DNA of 10,074 nt, from contig JABSRS010000002.1 in the NCBI GenBank assembly GCA_013214885.1, forward strand, positions 23,909 to 33,982, written 5' to 3'. How positions within the stretch are numbered: the first letter of the stretch is position 1; each line of letters opens with the position of its first letter. The notes beneath the pieces were generated by a model. It did no database searches. It was given only the letters and a program-made list of their open reading frames with translations, and was not told the origin of the DNA. A program made the translations under genes and the position numbers. This DNA comes from Gammaproteobacteria bacterium (lineage in GTDB: Bacteria > Pseudomonadota > Gammaproteobacteria > Enterobacterales > Psychrobiaceae). This document shows positions 1 through 7,834 of this stretch, in pieces.

Positions 1-49
1 GGGGAGCCTTGGTATACTATGGTAGCTAAAATAACCCTATTTACCTAAT

Positions 50-73
50 AAAAACCGCTGCTAGAGGGTTTTT
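50..73. terminator. Weak A/T-rich hairpin, possible bidirectional terminator
   Basis: AAAAACC (50-56) pairs with GGTTTTT (67-73) around a 10-nt loop, so the structure carries a T run when read from either strand. Only two G:C pairs support the stem, and a competing pairing (AACCCT at 33-38 with AGGGTT at 65-70) is possible. It could end a transcript arriving from the left before the rpoE promoter. Nothing else recognisable lies in bases 1-105. Confidence 0.3.
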
Positions 74-105
74 GAATAAAAAAATAAATATTTTAATAAA
101 ATTTA

Positions 106-132
106 GAACTTTTTTAAAAATTGTCAGTCTAT
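106..132 (+). promoter_or_regulatory. Sigma-E-type autoregulatory promoter of the rpoE operon
   Basis: GAACTT (106-111) matches the sigma-E -35 element. TCTAT (128-132) matches the -10 element (TCTRA-like), and the spacer is exactly 16 nt with an A/T-rich start. From memory, the E. coli sigma-E-dependent rpoE promoter has AACTT, 16 nt, then TCTAA, so elements and spacing agree. Transcription would start near 137-140, giving a leader of about 55 nt before the rpoE ATG. The inferred role is positive autoregulation of rpoE-rseA-rseB. No start site has been mapped here. Confidence 0.78.
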
Positions 133-192
133 TGTTGAGCGTTTACTTCGAGCAATCAGTAAAATAGCAAATGAACTGGAGATAGTGCTTGA

Positions 193-771
193 ATGAGCGA
201 ACCAAAAACAGACCAACAATTAGTAGAGTTGGTTCAGCAGGGTGATAAGACTGCATTTGATGTATTAGTTAGGAAGTATCAGCACAAAGTTATTAATCTT
301 GTTAGTCGTTTTGTTAAAAATCAAGGCGATGTTGAAGATGTTGCTCAAGAAGCCTTTATTAAGGCATATCGGGCATTACCAAACTTTCGGGGTGACAGTG
401 CTTTTTATACCTGGTTATATCGAATTGCCGTAAACACCGCTAAAAATTATATTGTGGCGAAAAAGCGCCGACCGTCAGCTTCAGACATTGACGCTGTTGA
501 TGCTGAAAATTATGACGGTAGTGATAACTTACGCGAAAACGCATCCCCAGAAAGGTTGCTGTTATCAGAAGAGTTAAAGAAAGTTGTTTTTAAAACATTA
601 GAACAATTGCCTGAAGACTTACGTAGCGCAATTACGTTGCGGGAGCTGGAAGGGCTTAGTTATGAAGAAATTGCTGATGTGATGGAGTGTCCTGTCGGGA
701 CCGTTCGTTCACGTATATTTAGAGCGCGCGAAGCGCTCGATAAGCAAATTGAACCACTAATGCAAAGGTAA
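193..771 (+). CDS. rpoE: RNA polymerase sigma-E factor (RpoE, ECF family)
   Basis: This is the extracytoplasmic-stress sigma factor. It directs RNA polymerase to envelope genes (outer-membrane protein assembly, periplasmic proteases, LPS biogenesis) when released from RseA. At 192 aa it is almost the same length as E. coli RpoE (191 aa). Region 2 spans roughly residues 20-90, including the core-binding DVEDVAQEAFIKAYRAL (46-62) and the -10-recognition segment FYTWLYRIAVNTAKNY (71-86). An acidic linker follows at about 97-115. Region 4 spans about 128-185, with the helix-turn-helix LSYEEIADVMECPVGTVRSR (155-174) that reads the -35 element. A GGAGAT sequence (178-183) serves as ribosome binding site, with a slightly long 9-nt spacing to the ATG. 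rseA begins 10 nt after the stop. Free sigma-E should drive its own promoter at 106-132. I see no equivalent of the E. coli rseD leader reading frame. Confidence 0.97.
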   Translation: MSEPKTDQQLVELVQQGDKTAFDVLVRKYQHKVINLVSRFVKNQGDVEDVAQEAFIKAYRALPNFRGDSAFYTWLYRIAVNTAKNYIVAKKRRPSASDIDAVDAENYDGSDNLRENASPERLLLSEELKKVVFKTLEQLPEDLRSAITLRELEGLSYEEIADVMECPVGTVRSRIFRAREALDKQIEPLMQR

Positions 772-781
772 AGGGTTATTT

Positions 782-1393
782 ATGGTTGGTGAAAAGAAAC
801 AACAAATATCGGCATTTATTGATGGCAATGAGTTGTCAGATCAAATGCTAAAAGAGCTTGCTGGCTCAAATGAGTTAAAGCAGGATTTTGAGCGTTATCA
901 TTTAATTGGTGATGTGATCCGTGATGAATTACCTCAAATGCTATCAATTGATTTTGCGGCTAAAGTAGCTGCTGCTATCGAGCTTGAGCCTACGGTAATG
1001 GCACCAAAAACAACGGTCAAAACAACCGTTAAAACAAAGTTAAAGCAGAAGAAAGCGGAAGTGATTCCATTTTTCGGCAAGTTAGGTCAATACGGCATTG
1101 CGGCAAGTGTAGCAGCCGCTTTAGTGATTGGGGTTCAGCAATTAAATATTGATGAAAGCAGTAACTCTAGTATGCCAGTGTTACAAACAATCCCAGTGGG
1201 TGGTTTTGTGTCACCAGTGAGTTTACAGGCTAATACCAGCCACGAATTACAGCAGCGTAATGAGCAGCAACAAAGACTAGTGCAGCGTCGCCAAGTCAAT
1301 GCCTATATTCAAGATCATGTATTACAGCAACGGCTCAAAAATAAATTATCAACTGCTCAAACTGAGTTACAAGCAGAACTTAAGCAACAATAG
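782..1393 (+). CDS. rseA: Anti-sigma-E factor RseA, single-pass inner-membrane protein
   Basis: RseA holds sigma-E inactive at the inner membrane until successive cleavage by DegS and RseP frees it. The 203-aa protein is slightly shorter than E. coli RseA (216 aa). Residues 1-50 form the cytoplasmic sigma-binding domain, with the family pattern QISAFIDGNEL (8-18) and ERYHLIGDVIRDEL (37-50). A basic linker (about 77-91, with a TTVK repeat) leads to one membrane span at about 102-120. The periplasmic part keeps SPVSL (144-148), matching the E. coli segment in which DegS cuts between Val and Ser. It also keeps QRRQVNAYIQDHVLQQRL (168-185), matching the conserved RseB-binding region. The C-terminus is very Gln-rich and lacks the distal tail of the E. 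coli protein. AAAGG (770-774), overlapping the rpoE stop, is the ribosome binding site. Co-transcription with rpoE and rseB is expected. Confidence 0.95.
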   Translation: MVGEKKQQISAFIDGNELSDQMLKELAGSNELKQDFERYHLIGDVIRDELPQMLSIDFAAKVAAAIELEPTVMAPKTTVKTTVKTKLKQKKAEVIPFFGKLGQYGIAASVAAALVIGVQQLNIDESSNSSMPVLQTIPVGGFVSPVSLQANTSHELQQRNEQQQRLVQRRQVNAYIQDHVLQQRLKNKLSTAQTELQAELKQQ

Positions 1394-1398
1394 AGGTG
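1392..1398 (+). promoter_or_regulatory. Ribosome binding site supporting the TTG start of rseB
   Basis: AGAGGTG overlaps the last bases of rseA and lies 4 nt before TTG at 1403. It supports TTG as the rseB start. The first in-frame ATG (1427) would remove the Lys3-containing n-region of the signal peptide and has only a weak upstream purine stretch. Confidence 0.6.
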
Positions 1399-1402
1399 TA
1401 AC

Positions 1403-2422
1403 TTGCTAAAAGGTTTTTGGTGGTCAATGTTCCTTATTTTGGCAACATTGAACGTTGTTGCGGCAGAACAAGACGCCGCAACTAACAACGAAGTGAATCA
1501 AGCTCAAACAGTAACCGTGGTCAAAAAGTCAGCCATTGCACAGAAAACTCCGCTGCAATGGCTCGAGCAAATGAGCCACGCCTATACTGATCATAATTTT
1601 CAACTTTCAATTATTCATTTACAGCGTAATCGCATTCAATCATTTTCGTTTGAACACGGGGTGGTTGATAATAAGCAGGTGGTCTACATTGGATCGTTAA
1701 CGGGGGCTGTCAGCCATAGTTATCGGATTGATGATCATGTGACCTATATTGATCCCGATACGCAGCCATACACGGTTAAAGCTGACATTATTGCGATGCC
1801 ATCGCCGTCGTTCTTTATCAATAAACAGCAAGTTATTACCGATAACTATACCTTGTCCTTGGCGGGTAAAGGTCGAGTTGCTGGGCGTGTGGTGCAGTTG
1901 GTACGGTTAAAATCAAAAGATCAACATCGCTTTAATTATGTATTATGGCTCGATAGTCAAAGTTCATTATTACTGCGTTATGACTCATATGATTTGAATA
2001 ATAACTTAGTCGAGCAGATGCAGGTTATTAAAGTTGAAGTGGCTAAGCAACCGACTAAAGGGTTAACGTCGTTAGTTAACACTAAGCCATTACCATTGAC
2101 CATTTTACCCAGTGAAAATTTAAATTCACGTTGGCAATTTAACTGGTTGCCTCAAGGGTATCAAGTCACGGCGACAGACAGCCATCGATTAACCAAAACA
2201 GCGCAGTCAGTCGATTATTTAATGCTGAGCGATGGCCTCACCGAAATATCAGTTTATGTGGCATTAGCTGGTGAAATATCATTTCCAGAGCGGATCATTA
2301 CTGAGGGCGGGATCGCAGTTGCTCGTCATCGTCAATCTAATATTGATATTACAGTCGTCGGAAAAGCACCACTTGAAACGGTCACGAAAATTGCGCACTC
2401 GATTACATTAAAGCAGCAGTAG
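1403..2422 (+). CDS. rseB: Sigma-E regulatory protein RseB (MucB/RseB family), periplasmic
   Basis: RseB is a periplasmic protein that binds the periplasmic part of RseA and shields it from DegS. In E. coli it also senses mislocalised lipopolysaccharide. The translation starts at TTG, preceded by AGAGGTG. Residues 1-21 form a signal peptide: Lys3, a hydrophobic core FWWSMFLILATLNVV, and a probable cut after VVAA at 21. A low-complexity Gln/Thr/Ala/Val stretch (22-50) precedes the folded part and may explain the length of 339 aa against about 318 in E. coli. The lipid-binding-like N-terminal domain begins at PLQWLEQMSHAYTDHNF (50-66) and runs to about 215. The smaller C-terminal domain runs from about 240 to 338, with WQFNWLPQGYQV (244-255). 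It lies 9 nt after rseA. No rseC follows; a repeat element begins right after the stop. Confidence 0.93.
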   Translation: MLKGFWWSMFLILATLNVVAAEQDAATNNEVNQAQTVTVVKKSAIAQKTPLQWLEQMSHAYTDHNFQLSIIHLQRNRIQSFSFEHGVVDNKQVVYIGSLTGAVSHSYRIDDHVTYIDPDTQPYTVKADIIAMPSPSFFINKQQVITDNYTLSLAGKGRVAGRVVQLVRLKSKDQHRFNYVLWLDSQSSLLLRYDSYDLNNNLVEQMQVIKVEVAKQPTKGLTSLVNTKPLPLTILPSENLNSRWQFNWLPQGYQVTATDSHRLTKTAQSVDYLMLSDGLTEISVYVALAGEISFPERIITEGGIAVARHRQSNIDITVVGKAPLETVTKIAHSITLKQQ

Positions 2423-2423
2423 T

Positions 2424-2692
2424 AATACCCGTGCTACTTGAAAATTCAGGTTTCAGAGCTTGGGTAGGATACGAGTACAAGGCATGATTTTTAATTCATG
2501 GTTATTCCCTGATTATGAATCATAACGCGGTAATCGTTTTCTACCCAAGCTCCCGTAGGGCAAGGCGATAAGCGACCAACTGCGTTGTTATAATCTATTT
2601 ATTTAGAATAACTAAACTGCACATATTATGCCTAGCATTTGGCACGCTTCTCGAATTGCTGAAATCACGCATTTCCAGGTAGCACGGGTATA
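2424..2692. mobile_element. MITE-like non-coding inverted-repeat element (~270 bp)
   Basis: The stretch has near-perfect terminal inverted repeats. ATACCCGTGCTAC (2425-2437) is the exact reverse complement of 2679-2691, and the match extends to 20 bp with two mismatches (2425-2444 against 2672-2691). An internal 12-bp inverted repeat, GAGCTTGGGTAG (2456-2467) with CTACCCAAGCTC (2541-2552), adds a second stem. There is no reading frame of useful length. The 4-bp word TAGT flanks both ends (2420-2423 and 2693-2696) and could be a target-site duplication overlapping the rseB stop codon, although four bases may match by chance. Size, structure and lack of coding capacity fit a miniature inverted-repeat transposable element. 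I have an unverified impression that similar repeats are common in Alteromonadales genomes. Read as RNA, it would fold into a long hairpin at the end of the rse transcript. Confidence 0.7.
2456..2552. repeat. Internal 12-bp inverted repeat inside the MITE-like element
   Basis: GAGCTTGGGTAG (2456-2467) and CTACCCAAGCTC (2541-2552) are perfect reverse complements separated by 73 nt. The spacer has further short self-complementary words (ATTCAT at 2494-2499 and ATGAAT at 2515-2520), so this half of the element can fold as a nested stem. The half from 2553 to 2671 has no equally strong internal pairing that I can see. Confidence 0.7.
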
Positions 2693-2757
2693 TAGTGTGT
2701 AGACAATGCACTGATAGATTTGGTGATTAATTTTGCGATCTCAAGCACTCTATCCGC

Positions 2758-2784
2758 CATCATTATTGCCTGATAATAATGATG
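2758..2784. promoter_or_regulatory. Perfect 10-bp-arm palindrome upstream of the quinone oxidoreductase gene
   Basis: CATCATTATT (2758-2767) and AATAATGATG (2775-2784) are exact reverse complements around a 7-nt loop, GCCTGAT. GC/GC pairing outside the arms is possible with a small bulge. No T run follows, so a terminator is unlikely. The position, about 60 nt before the ATG at 2845, fits an operator for a dimeric regulator or an mRNA leader hairpin. The regulator is not identifiable. Confidence 0.4.
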
Positions 2785-2792
2785 CGATGGCC

Positions 2793-2823
2793 ACTATAAA
2801 TGATGTAAAATCATTGATATAGT
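2793..2823. promoter_or_regulatory. Second, imperfect palindrome overlapping a possible -10 box
   Basis: ACTATA plus AATGAT (2793-2804) pairs with ATCATT, GA, TATAGT (2810-2823), leaving a 2-nt bulge and a 5-nt loop. The right arm contains TATAGT (2818-2823), which resembles a sigma-70 -10 element, although no good -35 is seen at the right distance. A palindrome over the promoter just before the ATG at 2845 would suit repression. Function is inferred from symmetry and position only. Confidence 0.3.
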
Positions 2824-2844
2824 TTATTTAAAAGTGAGCCATCA

Positions 2845-3831
2845 ATGAAGTACGTCAAGGTCCAACACGGTCAGCTGCACGTTGGCACGACCGATAATCC
2901 AACACCAAAGCCAAATGAAGTGCTAATTGAGATAAAAGCCAGCGGGATTAACCGCGCTGACTTGCTGCAGTTGGCCGGTAAATACCCCGCGCCAGCAGGA
3001 GAAAGTTCGATCCTTGGATTGGAGGTTGCTGGCGTTGTGCTGTCAGCCCCAGCGACTGGTGAATTTGAAGTGGGTGATCGGGTAATGGCATTACTGGCTG
3101 GCGGCGGTTATGCCCAGCAAGTCTGTGTTGACGTCGGTTGTGTGCTCACCATTCCAGATAATTTGAGTTTTGTCCAAGGTGCAGCAATACCTGAGGCGTT
3201 TATCACCGCCTATCAATGTCTGTTTGAGATCGGGCAACTAAATAGCAGGCTAAATAAAGGCGCTGTTAACGTCCTAATCCATGCAGGTGCCAGTGGGGTA
3301 GGTAGCGCAGCGATTCAGTTGGCTAAAAGCGCTGGAGCGAGAGTTTTCACCACTGCTAGTAGCCAAAAAAAGTTAGCCGCTCTAGCCCAGCTTGGTGCTG
3401 ATGATTTAATTAATTATACCGAGGTTGATTTTTGCGAATATATTAAGCAACAAACGCAGGGACAGGGGGTTGATATTGTGATTGATTTTATTGGCGCGAG
3501 TTATCTGACCAAGAACATAAGCAGCATTGCCCTCGATGGCACACTGGTTAGCTTAGCCATGCTCGGCGGCAGAATGGGTCAAGATTTCGATTTTGCGAAA
3601 TTACTGGCTAAAAGAATTACCGTCAGTGGCACCACATTGCGCAATAGAGACTATCAATATAAGGCCCAGCTGATCAGCAATTTCTCACAGCAGTTTTTGT
3701 CACAATTTGACTGCGGCAAATTAATGCCAGTTATTGACAGTCAATATAACTACTCACAAGTTGCGCTTGCCTTTGCAAAAATTCAAGCTAATGGCAATAT
3801 CGGGAAATTGATTTTGAGCTCATTTGACTAA
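2845..3831 (+). CDS. NAD(P)H quinone oxidoreductase, PIG3 family (zinc-free MDR superfamily)
   Basis: This is a cytoplasmic medium-chain dehydrogenase/reductase of the quinone-oxidoreductase type, related to human TP53I3 (PIG3). Such enzymes use NADPH to reduce quinones by one electron. The 328 aa fit the family. The N-terminal GroES-like domain (about 1-120) has the PIG3-type signature GINRADLLQLAGKYPAPAG (34-52) followed by LGLEVAG (57-63). The Rossmann domain has HAGASGVGSAAIQLAK (146-161) for the dinucleotide. FTTASSQKKLAALAQLGAD (168-186) contains a Ser/Lys-rich loop consistent with NADPH preference. The catalytic zinc Cys/His set of alcohol dehydrogenases is absent. A weak GTGAG precedes the ATG by 6 nt. 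It stands alone between the MITE-like element and the pheS region, with two palindromes upstream as candidate control sites. The physiological quinone substrate cannot be told from sequence. Confidence 0.88.
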   Translation: MKYVKVQHGQLHVGTTDNPTPKPNEVLIEIKASGINRADLLQLAGKYPAPAGESSILGLEVAGVVLSAPATGEFEVGDRVMALLAGGGYAQQVCVDVGCVLTIPDNLSFVQGAAIPEAFITAYQCLFEIGQLNSRLNKGAVNVLIHAGASGVGSAAIQLAKSAGARVFTTASSQKKLAALAQLGADDLINYTEVDFCEYIKQQTQGQGVDIVIDFIGASYLTKNISSIALDGTLVSLAMLGGRMGQDFDFAKLLAKRITVSGTTLRNRDYQYKAQLISNFSQQFLSQFDCGKLMPVIDSQYNYSQVALAFAKIQANGNIGKLILSSFD

Positions 3832-3845
3832 AATTAATCGATTTA

Positions 3846-3873
3846 AATCGCTGTGAATAATATCACATCGATT
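3846..3873. promoter_or_regulatory. Extended palindrome with a perfect CRP-type core
   Basis: TGTGA (3852-3856), six bases, then TCACA (3863-3867) is the exact half-site pattern of the cAMP receptor protein. Symmetry continues outward: AATCG (3846-3850) mirrors CGATT (3869-3873), leaving one mismatched pair. This gives 28 bp in all. The site lies 15 nt after the oxidoreductase stop and about 140 nt before pheS. It could regulate pheST-ihfA, or the palindrome could act as an mRNA hairpin ending the oxidoreductase transcript, though no T run follows. The E. coli-type A/T-rich outer flanks are missing. Confidence 0.5.
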
Positions 3874-3976
3874 AGCGTATTAATCAACACATAAAAAGGC
3901 TTTAAACGCCATTGTGCCTAGCTATTAAACTTGCTATCGCGTAGAATTGTCCAACTTTGTCAAACAATTAACTCAA

Positions 3977-3996
3977 GAAACGAATTAGATCGTTTC
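3977..3996 (+). promoter_or_regulatory. Hairpin in the pheS leader
   Basis: GAAACGA (3977-3983) pairs perfectly with TCGTTTC (3990-3996) around the loop ATTAGA, ending a few bases before the pheS ribosome binding site (GGGA, 4003-4006). A second possible stem lies just upstream (AATTGT 3945-3950 with ACAATT 3964-3969). There is no T run, so it is not an attenuator-type terminator. It may stabilise the leader or affect ribosome access. Confidence 0.3.
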
Positions 3997-4001
3997 GCTA
4001 A

Positions 4002-4994
<993 letters not shown>

Positions 4995-5006
4995 GGCAAG
5001 TTATCA

Positions 5007-7394
5007 ATGAAATTTAGTGAATCATGGCTAAGAGAGTGGGTTAATCCAGCGATTACCTCACAAGAACTTGCTGATCAAATTACAATGGCTGGCCTAGAAG
5101 TTGATGACGTTGCACCTGTTGCGGCGATGTTCACCAAGGTTGTTGTCGGTGAGGTGGTTGAATGTGGACGTCACCCAGATGCTGACAAGCTCCAAGTAAC
5201 AAAAATTAATGTCGGTGGCGATGAGTTAATCGACATCGTTTTTGGCGCACCTAATTGCCGTCAAGGCATTAAAGTTGCTGTGGCCCAAGTCGGTGCGGTA
5301 TTACCTGGCGATTGCAAAATCAAAAAAGCTAAATTGCGCGGCCAACCTTCGTTTGGCATGTTGTGTTCATTTAGCGAACTCGGTATGGGTGAATCACATG
5401 ATGGCATCATGGAACTGCCAAGCGATGCCCCAATTGGGACTGACTTGCGCGAGTATTTGTCGCTTGACGATGTAACGATTGATGTTGATTTAACCGCGAA
5501 CCGTGCTGACTGTCTTGGGATCAAGGGTCTTGCTCGAGAAGTTGCGGTATTAAACTCAATGGACGTTACAGCGATTGAAATTAATGATGCACCTGTCACC
5601 ATTGATGACGTGGTTGCTATCAATATCGATGCTCCTATTGCGTGTCCTCGCTATCTTGGCCGCGTGATTAAAGGTATTAACCTTGACGCTGAAACGCCAT
5701 TATGGATGATCGAGAAATTACGCCGCTGTGGTACGCGCTCTATCGATCCTGTTGTTGACGTTACCAATTTCGTATTATTAGAACTTGGTCACCCGATGCA
5801 CGCTTTTGATTTAGCGAAGATAGACGGTGGTATTAATGTTCGTATGGCTACGGCTAATGAGCCACTTACATTACTTGATGGCAAAGAAGTTAAGCTAAGT
5901 GATCAAACATTAGTGATTAGCGACGATACTAAAGCACTGGCGATTGCGGGTATTTTCGGTGGCCAAGATAGCGGTGTAACAGCACAAACTCAGGATATCT
6001 TCTTAGAAAGTGCCTTTTTTGCGCCGCTAGCGATTGCTGGTAAAGCGAGAACCTACGGTCTCCATACTGACGCGTCACATCGTTATGAACGTGGTGTTGA
6101 TCCGTTGCAGCAGTTTGAAGCGATGGAGCGTGCGACTAACTTACTATTGGAAATAGTTGGTGGTCAAGCGGGCCCGATCGTCGAAGCTGTTTCGCCAGAA
6201 AATATTCCGACCCAAGCCGTTATTGAGCTACGTCGTCACCGCATTGAACGCGTGTTAGGGATTAAAATTGCAGACGAGCAGGTCGTGTCAATCTTAAACT
6301 TATTAGGCGTTGAAACATCAACCACCGATCAAGGTTGGCAGTGTGTTGCACCGCTATATCGCTTTGATATCAGCATCGAAGCTGACTTAATCGAAGAACT
6401 TGCTCGGGTCTATGGTTATAACAATATTCCAAATGTTTCGCCAACGGCGACATTGTCAATGACCAAGCATAACGAAGCGACTTTATCACTAAGCAAAGTT
6501 CGCCAAGTAATGACTGGTCGTGGCTTTAACGAAGCAATCACTTATAGCTTCGTTGACCCTAAGGCACAAAAAGTGTTGTTTCCGACTCTTGAACCAAAAA
6601 TGTTACCGCATCCGATATCAGCAGATATGTCGGCAATGCGTGTTAGTCTTTGGACTGGGCTACTACAAGCTGTTAGCTATAACCAAAAGCGCCAACAGCC
6701 ACGTATTCGTCTATTTGAAACGGGACTACGTTTTTACCCTGATACCAACTGTGAACATGGGATCTCTCAAGATCCAATGATTGCTGGGGTTATTGCTGGT
6801 AATACCAGTGAAGAACATTGGGATATCGAAAACCGTGGAGTTGACTTTTTTGATTTAAAAGGCGATGTTGAAGCATTACTCGAATTAACCTGTGATTCAG
6901 CCAATTTTGAATTTAGAAAAACCGAGCTAAGTGCACTCCATCCAGGGCAATCTGCTGAGATTTTCCTTAATGGTGAAGCAGTTGGCTTTATCGGCGCAGT
7001 GCATCCACAGCATGAAAAAGCACTTGGCCTTAATGGTCGTACCATTGTTTTTGAATTAAAACAAAGTGCAATTTTGAAACGTAAATTACCAGTATCTGGT
7101 GCCCTGTCTAAGTTTCCTGCAAACAGACGTGACATCGCTTTGGTAGTTAATGAATCAATTAATGCGAATGATGTCATAAAAACCATTAAAAATATTGGCG
7201 AAAATCAGTTAGTTGGAATAAACTTATTTGATGTGTATCATGGACAGGGTGTTGAGGAAGGTTTTAAGAGCCTGGCAATAGCATTAACACTGCAAGACAC
7301 GACACGCACATTAGAAGAACAAGAAATCGCACGAGTAGTCGACAAAGCAATAGCGGCTGCGAGTGATTCATTTGGCGCAAAATTAAGAGACTAG
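5007..7394 (+). CDS. pheT: Phenylalanyl-tRNA synthetase beta subunit
   Basis: This is the large subunit of PheRS. It binds tRNA-Phe and hydrolyses mischarged Tyr-tRNA. Its 795 aa match the E. coli subunit. Domains in order: N-terminal B1 and an EMAP-II-like tRNA-binding OB fold (about 40-150, with [18 protein letters not shown] at 45-62 and FGAPNCRQG at 79-87); the B3/4 editing domain (about 210-375, with [14 protein letters not shown] at 261-274 and [14 protein letters not shown] at 353-366); a B5 domain (about 400-475); the catalytic-like core (about 480-680); and a C-terminal ferredoxin-fold anticodon-binding domain beginning at [13 protein letters not shown] (about 698). AAGG 12 nt upstream of the ATG serves ribosome binding. 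The stop lies only 3 nt before ihfA, so the three genes form one transcript, as in E. coli. No interruption is seen. Confidence 0.98.
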   Translation: MKFSESWLREWVNPAITSQELADQITMAGLEVDDVAPVAAMFTKVVVGEVVECGRHPDADKLQVTKINVGGDELIDIVFGAPNCRQGIKVAVAQVGAVLPGDCKIKKAKLRGQPSFGMLCSFSELGMGESHDGIMELPSDAPIGTDLREYLSLDDVTIDVDLTANRADCLGIKGLAREVAVLNSMDVTAIEINDAPVTIDDVVAINIDAPIACPRYLGRVIKGINLDAETPLWMIEKLRRCGTRSIDPVVDVTNFVLLELGHPMHAFDLAKIDGGINVRMATANEPLTLLDGKEVKLSDQTLVISDDTKALAIAGIFGGQDSGVTAQTQDIFLESAFFAPLAIAGKARTYGLHTDASHRYERGVDPLQQFEAMERATNLLLEIVGGQAGPIVEAVSPENIPTQAVIELRRHRIERVLGIKIADEQVVSILNLLGVETSTTDQGWQCVAPLYRFDISIEADLIEELARVYGYNNIPNVSPTATLSMTKHNEATLSLSKVRQVMTGRGFNEAITYSFVDPKAQKVLFPTLEPKMLPHPISADMSAMRVSLWTGLLQAVSYNQKRQQPRIRLFETGLRFYPDTNCEHGISQDPMIAGVIAGNTSEEHWDIENRGVDFFDLKGDVEALLELTCDSANFEFRKTELSALHPGQSAEIFLNGEAVGFIGAVHPQHEKALGLNGRTIVFELKQSAILKRKLPVSGALSKFPANRRDIALVVNESINANDVIKTIKNIGENQLVGINLFDVYHGQGVEEGFKSLAIALTLQDTTRTLEEQEIARVVDKAIAAASDSFGAKLRD

Positions 7395-7397
7395 TTT

Positions 7398-7694
7398 ATG
7401 GCCTTAACTAAAGCCGAGATGGCTGAATATTTATTTGAAAAACTAGATTTTAATAAAAAAGAAGCAAAAGAGATGGTCGAATTATTCTTCGAGGAATTAC
7501 GTGGCTCACTCGAAAGTGGTGAACAGATAAAACTCTCGGGCTTTGGCAATTTTGATTTGCGTGATAAATCTGAACGTCCAGGCCGAAACCCCAAAACGGG
7601 TGAAGACATCCCAATCTCAGCACGGCGTGTAGTGACATTTAGAGCTGGTCAGAAGCTAAAATCGCGGGTAGAACAACTTGAGACTGATAAATAA
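7398..7694 (+). CDS. ihfA: Integration host factor subunit alpha (IHF-alpha)
   Basis: This is one half of the IHF heterodimer, a nucleoid protein that binds specific sites in the minor groove and bends DNA by about 160 degrees. It serves transcription, replication and site-specific recombination. The partner gene ihfB is not in the window. The 98 aa are typical. The N-terminal helices (1-45) form the dimer core, and [20 protein letters not shown] (46-65) leads into the DNA-gripping beta arm. Pro65, in GRNPKTGE, is the residue that intercalates between base pairs in [19 protein letters not shown] (73-88) closes the domain. The alpha identity, rather than beta or HU, follows from the [16 protein letters not shown] start and from the pheT neighbour. 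A purine-rich TAAGAGA at the end of pheT provides ribosome binding. A terminator-like hairpin lies 41 nt after the stop. Confidence 0.97.
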   Translation: MALTKAEMAEYLFEKLDFNKKEAKEMVELFFEELRGSLESGEQIKLSGFGNFDLRDKSERPGRNPKTGEDIPISARRVVTFRAGQKLKSRVEQLETDK

Positions 7695-7708
7695 TTATTA
7701 GTCGAACG

Positions 7709-7720
7709 GTGATTAATCAC
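7709..7720. repeat. Perfect 12-bp palindrome downstream of ihfA
   Basis: GTGATTAATCAC is fully self-complementary and lies 15 nt after the ihfA stop, before the terminator-like hairpin. A chance origin in this A/T-rich gap is quite possible. It could alternatively be a protein-binding site, or add to the 3' structure of the operon. Confidence 0.3.
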
Positions 7721-7735
7721 AAAATCAATGACCAA

Positions 7736-7762
7736 CGCTCAATCATTGAGCGATTAATTTAA
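7736..7762 (+). terminator. Probable Rho-independent terminator of the pheST-ihfA operon
   Basis: CGCTCAA (7736-7742) pairs exactly with TTGAGCG (7746-7752) around the loop TCA. An A/T-rich tail (ATTAATTTAA) follows. The stem is stable, but the tail is not a clean T run, so the efficiency of termination is uncertain. It is well placed 41 nt after ihfA and 126 nt before the next gene. Confidence 0.6.
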
Positions 7763-7834
7763 CTTTGAAACAATGACTTAAAGGTTGACCGCCTATTATA
7801 TGTACGATTTTCGAGCAAAGATCACAATGAATTC

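Noticed and set aside
171..185. Mini reading frame ATG-AAC-TGG-AGA-TAG just before rpoE, possibly a leader peptide like E. coli rseD
   Set aside because: It is four codons long, has no ribosome binding site of its own, and contains the GGAGAT that serves rpoE. Nothing resembling RseD is present in any frame.
721..740. GCGCGCGAAGCGCTC self-complementary stretch near the end of rpoE
   Set aside because: It encodes the conserved region 4.2 residues RAREAL; the symmetry follows from Arg/Ala codons.
2424..2692. Possible CRISPR or tandem repeat in the gap after rseB
   Set aside because: There are no regularly spaced direct repeats. The repeats are inverted and terminal, which fits a MITE-like element.
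5261..5623. Minus-strand open frame of 120 codons inside pheT
   Set aside because: It lies wholly within a strongly conserved coding region, with no ribosome binding site or recognisable family, so it is a shadow frame.
6767..7186. Minus-strand open frame of 139 codons inside the 3' part of pheT
   Set aside because: It lies opposite the conserved catalytic-like and anticodon-binding domains. Its composition is that of an antisense frame and no motif is seen.
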